Positions 1 to 6,575 of a DNA stretch of 10,183 nt are shown here, one piece after another. This DNA is from Desulfobacteraceae bacterium UBA5852 (GTDB lineage: Bacteria > Desulfobacterota > Desulfobacteria > Desulfobacterales > UBA5852), in the NCBI GenBank assembly GCA_002432195.1, contig DJGG01000170.1, positions 6,089 through 16,271 of the forward strand. Direction: 5' to 3'. The notes beneath the pieces are model-generated. The model was not told the DNA's origin. It made no database searches and was given only the letters and a program-made list of their open reading frames with translations. The position numbers were made by a program, and so were the translations under genes. Position 1 is the stretch's first letter, and every line of letters starts with the position of its first letter.

Positions 1-26
1 GGCGCGCCACCCCCCCGGCCACCCGC

Positions 27-38
27 CGCTTGCAAGCG
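27..38. repeat. 12-bp perfect palindrome upstream of the AcsE-like gene
   Basis: CGCTTGCAAGCG is a perfect inverted repeat about 105 bases upstream of the methyltransferase start. It lies in 143 bases of leader in which I find no convincing coding sequence and no clear -10/-35 pair. It could be a regulator site, but a palindrome of this length can occur by chance in GC-rich DNA. Confidence 0.25.
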
Positions 39-143
39 TTCCCCTTGGATGCAGGCAGGCAGACGGCGGGACGAAACCAGGCATTCCAACCGGCTGGGTT
101 CCGTTGAGGCCGACAACGACGCGTGAAGAAAGAGGGAGGTCGT

Positions 144-1040
144 ATGTTGCTGATTGGTGAAAGCTTGAACGTCATAAACCGGAAAATCGGCCGGGCTTTT
201 AAGGAACGGGACCCCAAGCCGATTCAGGCGGAGGCCCTTTTCCAGCGGGAAAAAGGCATGGACTTCATCGACATCAACCTCGGGCCGGCCAAGAAGGACG
301 GCGTGGAGCTGATGCCCTGGGTCTGCAAGGTGGTCCAGGAAGTGGTGCCGGACCTTCCCCTGGCCTTGGACACTTCCAACATCGATGCCATCGAGGCCGC
401 CCTCAAGGTGATCAAGCCGGCCCCCGGCAGCACCTCCCACATCATCAACTCCATCATGGTGCGCCCCGAGCGCTACGAGCGCATGGTGCCCATCGCGGTG
501 GACGCCAATGCCGATTTTATCGCCCTGATGTGGGGACCGGAAGGGCTCCCGCGCGACGAGAACGAGCGCGCCGCCCTGGCCGTGGAGCTGCTTTACTTCG
601 CTAACGAGGCCGGCATTCCCAACGAGAAGATCTGGGTGGACGGCATCGTCACCCCGGTGAACATCCAGCAGCCCCAAGCCATCAGCCTCATGGAATTCCA
701 GAAGATGATTCCGGACATTGCCCCCGGCGCCAAAAGCACCTGTGGTCTGTCCAACATCTCCAACGGCCCCCCGGATCACCTGCGGCCGATCCTCAACCAG
801 ACCTACATGGTGATGCTGCAGAAATGTGGCATGGTGTCGGTGATTGCCGACCCCCTGGATGACCAGTTGATCGCCATCGCCAAAGGGCAGCGCCAGGATA
901 TCGTGGACTTGATTTATGGGATGCTCGACGGCCAGGAGCCGAATGTGAGCGGCCTGTCCAAGGAATTGCTGGACTACAAGAAGACCGTGGACGTCATTCT
1001 GGGCAAGACACTCTATTCCGATTCCTGGTTGGAAGTCTGA
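144..1040 (+). CDS. acsE: AcsE-like methyltetrahydrofolate:corrinoid/iron-sulfur protein methyltransferase
   Basis: Predicted to move the methyl group of methyltetrahydrofolate to the cobalt of a corrinoid/iron-sulfur protein, the step joining the methyl branch of the Wood-Ljungdahl pathway to acetyl-CoA synthase (cytoplasmic). The 298-aa product has the pterin-binding TIM-barrel pattern of the family: N-terminal LLIGESLN, INLGP, LDTSN (Asp76, Asn79), an INS segment (Asn102), VDGI (Asp166) and GLSNIS (Asn204). From memory these match pterin-binding Asp/Asn positions of the Moorella enzyme, including its Asn199. It is about 35 residues longer than that enzyme, with the extra sequence near the C-terminus (about 245-275). 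An upstream in-frame GTG at 123 is possible, but ATG 144 is chosen because GAGGGAGGT sits directly before it. No other CODH/ACS subunit is visible, and an intrinsic terminator follows. A corrinoid methyltransferase acting in demethylation is the main alternative. Confidence 0.83.
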   Translation: MLLIGESLNVINRKIGRAFKERDPKPIQAEALFQREKGMDFIDINLGPAKKDGVELMPWVCKVVQEVVPDLPLALDTSNIDAIEAALKVIKPAPGSTSHIINSIMVRPERYERMVPIAVDANADFIALMWGPEGLPRDENERAALAVELLYFANEAGIPNEKIWVDGIVTPVNIQQPQAISLMEFQKMIPDIAPGAKSTCGLSNISNGPPDHLRPILNQTYMVMLQKCGMVSVIADPLDDQLIAIAKGQRQDIVDLIYGMLDGQEPNVSGLSKELLDYKKTVDVILGKTLYSDSWLEV

Positions 1041-1151
1041 TCGTCTGCGGTATTAGGCCACCCGGCCCCGGCCGGTCGTGGAACGCGATGCCCCGCCGGT
1101 GTGCGACCGCCTTGTCGGCACCGGCGCGCCCGCAAACCCATGGCGCCACGC

Positions 1152-1181
1152 AAAGCCCCTCCGGTGCAGGAGGGGCTTTTT
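1152..1181 (+). terminator. Rho-independent terminator of the AcsE-like gene
   Basis: An 11-bp perfect stem (AAAGCCCCTCC at 1152-1162 with GGAGGGGCTTT at 1169-1179) closes a 6-base loop, GGTGCA, and the T-run continues to 1181. It lies about 110 bases after the methyltransferase stop codon and should separate that gene from the DUF3786 gene. The A-rich left edge means it could also work on the opposite strand, but no minus-strand gene ends here. Confidence 0.9.
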
Positions 1182-1242
1182 ATTGGCGCTGCCCGCCTTT
1201 GGCCCCGAAGCCCCCGGGCCAAGGGGAAGGATCCGGCGGGGC

Positions 1243-1271
1243 TGGCCAATGCCCGGCCGCTGGATTAGTAT
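1243..1271 (+). promoter_or_regulatory. Weak sigma-70-like promoter candidate before the DUF3786 gene
   Basis: TGGCCA (4 of 6 matches to TTGACA) and TAGTAT are separated by 17 bases. They lie downstream of the terminator and about 90 bases before the ATG at 1364, so the DUF3786 gene would need a promoter here. The -35 match is poor. Confidence 0.3.
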
Positions 1272-1363
1272 GGGGGCACACAGGCACGGACGGCCGGCGC
1301 GGGAGCGGTGAACCGCCGGCTGCGATCCGCCGCCGGACAGGGCCGGGAAAGGGAGAGGTGGGT

Positions 1364-1984
1364 ATGGCACGGGTGGATGATTATGCGGCGGCGCTCCGCT
1401 TGGCCGCGGAACAACTGGCCCGGGAGAGCTTCGAGCGCATCGCGGCCCGCTCCGGGTTTGCCACCGAGAACGGCGCCACCTTGCGGGTGCCCTTTCTGGA
1501 CCGGACGTATCTGGTGGATTATCCGGACTTCGCCTTCCGCGCCGCCGACGGGGCCGACCCCCCGGCGCCTGCCCTGCCGGAACAGGTGCTGATCCTCCAT
1601 TACATGTCCGGCGGTGGGGCGCCGCCCCCCGGTGGGGAGTGGGTCGCCTACCGGGAAATACCGGGAGCCACTTTCTATTTCGGGGCTTTCGTCAAACGGG
1701 CCCTGGATCCGCTGAAAAAGGTGTTCGGCTCCCAGCCCGGGGCCATGGCGGCCGCGGCGGCGAAGCTCGGCGGCACGCCCCAGGGGCAAGGCGATGCGAG
1801 TTTCCGCTTCCAGCCCCTGCCGCGGGTGCCGATGCAGGTGATCGTGTGGCAGGGGGATGCCGAATTCCCGGCCGAGGCCAGCATTCTTTTCGACCGCTCC
1901 ATCGAGGGCTTTCTGTCCCCCGAGGACGTTGCCTGGCTGGCCGGCATGCTGGTCTACCGGCTGATCGCCCTTTCCAGGGCCTGA
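1364..1984 (+). CDS. DUF3786 domain protein, function unknown
   Basis: A 206-aa soluble protein without signal peptide or membrane segment. I recognise the DUF3786 pattern known mainly from strict anaerobes: a helical N-terminus (5-30), the core around LILHYMSGGG (77-86), GEWVAYREIPG (91-101), YFGAFVKRALDPL and VFG (about 105-122), then VPMQVIVWQGDAEFPAEASILFD (about 155-177) and a C-terminal helix. No experimentally established role is known to me. In other anaerobes such proteins can be linked to iron-sulfur or corrinoid proteins, which would suit the AcsE-like neighbour, but this is recall and not proof. The start at 1364 is chosen because GGGAGAGGTGGG precedes it; the frame stays open upstream but that part is low-complexity intergenic sequence. 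There are no Cys residues, so this protein cannot itself carry a Cys-ligated cluster. Confidence 0.75.
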   Translation: MARVDDYAAALRLAAEQLARESFERIAARSGFATENGATLRVPFLDRTYLVDYPDFAFRAADGADPPAPALPEQVLILHYMSGGGAPPPGGEWVAYREIPGATFYFGAFVKRALDPLKKVFGSQPGAMAAAAAKLGGTPQGQGDASFRFQPLPRVPMQVIVWQGDAEFPAEASILFDRSIEGFLSPEDVAWLAGMLVYRLIALSRA

Positions 1985-2332
1985 AGGGCGAAGGGTATTG
2001 GCCCGCCATGGACGGAGGGCCGCCTTTGCATTTCCGTGAACCCTCTGCTAAGGCATAAGGCAGGCAGTTCACCGGAGACCGTCTCCACAGGGATTTCGGG
2101 CGCGAGCTCGGCGCGCAAGCCTGCTGGCAAATCCCCGACATACCGCCGTATGCCTGCGGTTTGAAACGCGGCTGCGCCTTGTTCCACAACCCGAAGGCTT
2201 TTTCCACGATGGCCTCCATTGGCCGCGCCGTTCTTTGGGGGGCAAAGGGCGGCCTGCCGGCAGGCGGGAGTCTTGACCGGTCGCGCCCGGGGGAGGGCGG
2301 CCGCTGCCGCCCGACGGCGGCGGAGGATGCAA
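1985..2332. other. Intergenic region before the dikinase-like gene
   Basis: These 348 bases contain no gene I can support. There is no strong terminator after the DUF3786 gene: GGCCC/GGGCC at 2000-2021 with a 12-base loop is too weak to call. I see no convincing promoter; TTTGCA at 2025 followed by TAAGGC at 2049 is a poor candidate. A 14-bp palindrome lies at 2252-2265 and a good Shine-Dalgarno (GGAGG, 2322-2326) ends the region. Confidence 0.55.
2252..2265. repeat. 14-bp perfect palindrome in the leader of the dikinase-like gene
   Basis: GCCTGCCGGCAGGC is a perfect inverted repeat without a spacer, 67 bases upstream of the start codon. It could be an operator or an RNA hairpin in the leader. 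Its GC-rich composition raises the chance of coincidence. Confidence 0.3.
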
Positions 2333-5300
2333 ATGGTTCAGTCCAAGGCCCTGGAAGTCAATATCGCCGACTACCACGTGGACGTCGCCGTGGACCCCAA
2401 GTACACGGTGCTCCAGGAGGCGTTTGCAAGCTATTACGGGCTGCAGGAAGGTTTGACCACCTTCCTCAAGGAGTTGTCCCACCCGTACAAGAACTGGGAA
2501 TTCATCGTCAAGGAAGCCCGGACCTATTCCCTCGACTACTTCCACCTGCTCCAGAGCCACCCGCGCGGGCCGCAGGCGGCCGAGCTCTTTGTCGACATCT
2601 TCCTGCGGGCCATCGAGTCTTCCGTGCACCCCGAGGTGCGTGCCGACTCCGTGGACAACCTCCTGCTCTTCCTGCAGAAGATGGGCCAGGAGGGCGGCGC
2701 CGAGCTGCCGCGCTTCATCCCCGTTTTGGAGAGCACCTTCCGCCATATCCTGAAATACCCGGACGAGATCTTCGGCCTTTTCCTCAAAAGCTACTATCAG
2801 ATCAACCGGCTGGCCGCCCTGGTGGCGCAACAGGCCGAGCGGCACGGCCAGAGCCTGCAGCATCTCAACCGCCTGGTGATCCGATACTACCAGGCGACCT
2901 TCGATGGCTGGCTGGGCGAAGAAGACCCGCAGCCCTGGTTCGTTCGCGAGATCGAGGGGCGCCTGGCCGAGGAAGATGACATCGCCGGCATCTTCCAGCC
3001 GGTGTCCCACGCGCAGCTCCAGGAGTGGCGCGGCACGTTGGAGCAGATCCTGCGTTGCGTGGACCTGAACGCGCCGGAGGTCCTGCAACGGCTGCTGGAG
3101 CTGCCGGGGTACAGCCAGATCGTCAGTGCCCACCGGGGGATCCCCCACCAGCTGAGCACCATCGGGGCCAAGGAGGGGCGGGGCAAGCTCTACCGCTTGA
3201 TTTTCCTTTTCTACCAGATGAACGTCGCCGGGCTTTCGGCTATCCAGGAAGAGGCCCTGCGGGACATCAACCGGACCCTTTCCTGGATCATCGAAAACGA
3301 GAAGCCCTGGAACATCCGGCGGCTGATCGAGAAGACGTTTTCCATCCTCCAGCAGCGCGCCCTGCGCTTTCCGGCGACGGCTCTGAATTGCGTGCTCAAC
3401 ATGGGCAAGGGGGTCTACAGCACCCGGGATGACGACCTGATCAATTTCTTTATCGACCAGGTGATCGAGCTGGGCTTCCAATCGCCCATGATCGGCGGGG
3501 TGGGGAACGACTGGCAGATCAAGGTCAACAGTGCCCACCTCCAGAACGTGCGCACCTGGCTGGAGCTCATCGAGCTGAGCCCCAAACGCTCCACGCGCTT
3601 GATCTCCTATCTCATCATTCATCTTTCCCTCTGCGGTATCTTTATCAAGGATACGGATATCTTCCCCCGCGACATCACCCGGCTGCTCAACAGCGGCATC
3701 GGCCCCATCTATAATATCGTCAAGCAGTTGGCGCGGCTGTTCCCGGTCTACTTCAACGACATCGGCGCCGAGGGCGGCCTGCGGGACATCTCCACGCGCC
3801 TGGACGAAATCACCCAGCGCAAGGACGGGCTGATCCACTTCCTGCGCAAGCAGTGCCATGTGGAAAGCAGCAACCGCATGCTGGGTTTCATGGAGGCCGT
3901 GCTCACCTTCTGGCGTACACGCCAGCGGGAAGTCCTGCTGCCCTTCGTGCCGCCCAACATCTACAACCAGATCCGGTCCCAGGGCCCCTTCGTCGACGGC
4001 GTGCACCGTGCTATGCAAGTCCTCGAGGCCCGGGGGCTGACGCTCTATGATTTGCTGCGGGTGGCGGACCCCGAGCTGACGGAACTCCTCGCGGAGGTGC
4101 CGGATCTCACCGGGCGCGACCGCGAGCGGATGCTCCTGGCCGTGGCGCTCTACAAGCTGCTCAACCAGAAATACAATATCGGGTTCCTGGAGCTGGGACC
4201 GCATATCGCCCAGCTGCGGGCGGAAGGTTTTCCCCACCTGCAGGAGCTGGAGAAGGCGCTCGCCGAGGCCGAGCCGCGCGCCCGAATCGACGGGCTGTTG
4301 AGCGTCGAGGAGAAGCTCAAGGCGATCATCCTGAGCGAGGAGCAATTCGAAATCCGGGAGGACATCTACAAGAAACGGCACTTCACCATCGACATCCCCT
4401 CCATGTACGGTAGCTACCACGAGATGAAGTTCAACGCCCTGGGCCTGACCTTCCGCCTCGAGGCGCTGATCAACGTGCTGTTCGAAAAACTGATCGGCGG
4501 CATCGACCTGAGCCTGATCACCCGGGCCACCTTTCACCAGATCAACCAGCTGCTGGTTTTCTTCGACCGCGCCCTGCGCCTGGAGGGCATCGCCTCCATG
4601 GAATTCGAGCGGCAACTGGAGCTGCTGGCCCACGCGCTCGACACCCGCGGGTTCACCTTCACCCAGTTCCTGGACATCTTCAAGGGATTCGCCCAGGCGG
4701 TCAAGAACATCATCAACGATCACTTCAACAACGTCCACGAAGAGAACCTGGACGGCATCATTCTGCGCACCCCGCAGGCCCACGTCCAGCCCAAGTACCT
4801 GCCGGCGCAAACCGGCGTGGACCCGGAAAAGCTTCCCCACCGCATCTCGGAGATCTTTTTCCGCGACCTGATTTCGCTTTCCCTGGGACTGCGCCAACTG
4901 GACCTGTTTCTCAGCCGGATTCTCAACACCCTCTTCCACCAGTCTTCGCGCGTGCCCAAGGACCGCCTGCACCGGCTGCTCAACTACGACCCCCAGCGGG
5001 CCATAACCTCCCTGGTGAAACCCAACCACCGGGTGGACGGCATCATCTTCCTGGGCAACAAGGGGCTCAACATGATGAAGCTGCGCGGCTTCGGGCTTCC
5101 CGTGCCCCCCGGCTTCATCATCACCACGGAAGTCTTCCGCTGCCTGGAAGTCATCGAGAGCTATCCCGCGGCGGAGGCCAATTTCCGCGAGCAGGTGCGC
5201 CGGCACATCGGCATTCTCGAAGACCACCTGGGCCGCCGTTTCGGCGACCCCGCCAACCCGATGCTCTTCTCGGTGCGCAGCGGCTCCTCCATCTCCCAGC

Positions 5301-6511
5301 CCGGCATGATGGACACCTTCCTGGACGTGGGGATGAACGAGGCCATCGCCGAAGGCCAGGCCGGCCAGACCGGCAACCCATGGTTCGCCTGGGACAACTA
5401 CCGCCGCTTCCTGCAGTGCTGGGGCATGTCCTTCGATCTCAAGCGCGATGATTTCGACGCCATCATGAGCGGTTTCAAGGGGCGCCTGGGGATTCCCTTC
5501 AAGAAAGGCTTCACGGGGCCGCAGATGAGGGAGGTGGCCCTGTCCTACAAGCGGATGCTGCGGGAGGCCGGCATCGAGACCCCCGAGGATCTCTTCGAGC
5601 AGCTGATTCACGCCATCAAGCGCATCTTCCGCTCCTGGCATTCGGCCAAGGCCAAGACTTACCGGCGCATCATGGGCATATCCGACGACTGGGGCACCGC
5701 CGTGACGGTCCAGCAGATGGTTTTCGGCAACCGCTCCCAAACCTCCGGATCGGGGGTCGTCTTCACCCACAGCCCGCGCTGGTCGGGCGATCGATTGCGC
5801 CTGTGGGGGGATTTCAGCATCGAGAACCAGGGGGAGGACGTGGTCTCCGGGCTGGTGACGACCCTGCCCATTTCGGTCATCCAGCAGGAGGCCGAGATGC
5901 GCCAGACCGACATCACCCTGGAGACGCACTACCCGGACATTTACCAGGGCCTCATGGACTACGCCCGCTGCTTGGTGTACGATCACGGCTGGAGTCCCCA
6001 GGAGATGGAGTTCACCTTCGAAAGCGCCTCCCGCGAGGATCTTCACCTGCTCCAGAGCCGCGACATGGCCATCCGCGAGCGGAAGCGCTTCCTGACCTTC
6101 GACCTGAAAGAGCTGGCGGAGCGCGAGCCATTGGGCCACGGCATCGGGGTCAGCGGTGGGGCCATGAGCGGCCGCCTGGTGTTCACCCTGGGCGAAATCA
6201 GCCGCTGGCGGGAGAAGGAACCCCACACGTCGCTGATCCTGGCCCGGGCGGATACCGTGCCCGACGACATCCAGGAGATCTTCGCCGCCGACGGGCTGCT
6301 CACCGCCAGGGGCGGTCTCACTTCCCATGCGGCGGTGGTGGCCCACCGCTTGGGACGCACGGGGGTCGTGGGGTGCGGCAGCATGATTTGCAACGAGAGG
6401 GAACGCGAGCTGCATTTTGGCAAGATGGTGCTGAAGGCCGGCGACTACCTCAGCATCGACGGCCAGGAAGGTTCGGTTTATACAGGGCTGATCAAGCTGG
6501 AAGAAAGCTGA
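2333..6511 (+). CDS. Pyruvate phosphate dikinase-like protein with large N-terminal extension and no PEP-binding barrel
   Basis: A 1392-aa cytoplasmic protein. Residues 1 to about 890 are unrecognised, probably mostly helical, without signal peptide or membrane spans. From about 900 it matches pyruvate phosphate dikinase: FLGNKG (906-911, ATP-loop Lys910), LPVPPGF, SVRSGSSIS with PGMMDT (Arg982), GTAVTVQQMVFGN (from 1121), NQGEDVV (Gln1166) and LLQSRD (about 1239-1244) closing the nucleotide-binding domain. The swivelling phosphohistidine domain follows, with GGLTSHAAVVAHRLG and catalytic His1332. The protein ends 60 residues later, so the TIM barrel that binds PEP/pyruvate is missing. It should accept phosphate from ATP on His1332, but the acceptor is unknown. 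Phenylphosphate synthase and rifampicin phosphotransferase show that such dikinase modules can serve other acceptors. Two family Arg positions differ (FTHSP instead of FTRNP; GLVT instead of GVRT). ATG 2333 has GGAGG six bases upstream; ATG 2327 would be too close to it. Confidence 0.85.
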   Translation: MVQSKALEVNIADYHVDVAVDPKYTVLQEAFASYYGLQEGLTTFLKELSHPYKNWEFIVKEARTYSLDYFHLLQSHPRGPQAAELFVDIFLRAIESSVHPEVRADSVDNLLLFLQKMGQEGGAELPRFIPVLESTFRHILKYPDEIFGLFLKSYYQINRLAALVAQQAERHGQSLQHLNRLVIRYYQATFDGWLGEEDPQPWFVREIEGRLAEEDDIAGIFQPVSHAQLQEWRGTLEQILRCVDLNAPEVLQRLLELPGYSQIVSAHRGIPHQLSTIGAKEGRGKLYRLIFLFYQMNVAGLSAIQEEALRDINRTLSWIIENEKPWNIRRLIEKTFSILQQRALRFPATALNCVLNMGKGVYSTRDDDLINFFIDQVIELGFQSPMIGGVGNDWQIKVNSAHLQNVRTWLELIELSPKRSTRLISYLIIHLSLCGIFIKDTDIFPRDITRLLNSGIGPIYNIVKQLARLFPVYFNDIGAEGGLRDISTRLDEITQRKDGLIHFLRKQCHVESSNRMLGFMEAVLTFWRTRQREVLLPFVPPNIYNQIRSQGPFVDGVHRAMQVLEARGLTLYDLLRVADPELTELLAEVPDLTGRDRERMLLAVALYKLLNQKYNIGFLELGPHIAQLRAEGFPHLQELEKALAEAEPRARIDGLLSVEEKLKAIILSEEQFEIREDIYKKRHFTIDIPSMYGSYHEMKFNALGLTFRLEALINVLFEKLIGGIDLSLITRATFHQINQLLVFFDRALRLEGIASMEFERQLELLAHALDTRGFTFTQFLDIFKGFAQAVKNIINDHFNNVHEENLDGIILRTPQAHVQPKYLPAQTGVDPEKLPHRISEIFFRDLISLSLGLRQLDLFLSRILNTLFHQSSRVPKDRLHRLLNYDPQRAITSLVKPNHRVDGIIFLGNKGLNMMKLRGFGLPVPPGFIITTEVFRCLEVIESYPAAEANFREQVRRHIGILEDHLGRRFGDPANPMLFSVRSGSSISQPGMMDTFLDVGMNEAIAEGQAGQTGNPWFAWDNYRRFLQCWGMSFDLKRDDFDAIMSGFKGRLGIPFKKGFTGPQMREVALSYKRMLREAGIETPEDLFEQLIHAIKRIFRSWHSAKAKTYRRIMGISDDWGTAVTVQQMVFGNRSQTSGSGVVFTHSPRWSGDRLRLWGDFSIENQGEDVVSGLVTTLPISVIQQEAEMRQTDITLETHYPDIYQGLMDYARCLVYDHGWSPQEMEFTFESASREDLHLLQSRDMAIRERKRFLTFDLKELAEREPLGHGIGVSGGAMSGRLVFTLGEISRWREKEPHTSLILARADTVPDDIQEIFAADGLLTARGGLTSHAAVVAHRLGRTGVVGCGSMICNERERELHFGKMVLKAGDYLSIDGQEGSVYTGLIKLEES

Positions 6512-6522
6512 CGGGACGCGAA

Positions 6523-6537
6523 CCGGCCCGCGGCCGG
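6523..6537 (+). repeat. Short inverted repeat in the dikinase-like/GAPDH spacer
   Basis: CCGGCC-CGC-GGCCGG could form a 6-bp hairpin in the 64-base spacer of the likely two-gene transcript. There is no T-run, so it is not a terminator. It might set mRNA stability or the relative expression of the second gene. Confidence 0.3.
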
Positions 6538-6575
6538 GAGGGCGCTTCCCGCCTGGGGCGAGAGGAGGAGGGAGA

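Larger units (their letters stand above)
1041..1363. other. Intergenic region between the AcsE-like and DUF3786 genes
   Basis: These 323 bases hold no gene I can support. Open frames crossing them lack a ribosome binding site and recognisable protein. The only clear element is the intrinsic terminator at 1152-1181. A weak promoter candidate lies at 1243-1271. Confidence 0.6.

Noticed and set aside
1..143. End of an upstream gene at the left edge
   Set aside because: All three plus-strand frames can be read for a short distance, but none shows recognisable protein sequence in so few codons, so no gene is called.
1088..1363. N-terminal extension of the DUF3786 protein
   Set aside because: It is an open frame without a ribosome binding site and runs through the terminator hairpin at 1152-1181. 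The family begins near the ATG at 1364.
2219..2332. Longer N-terminus of the dikinase-like protein from TTG 2219
   Set aside because: The extra residues are Ala/Arg-rich low-complexity sequence read through a palindrome, and the well-placed GGAGG supports the start at 2333.
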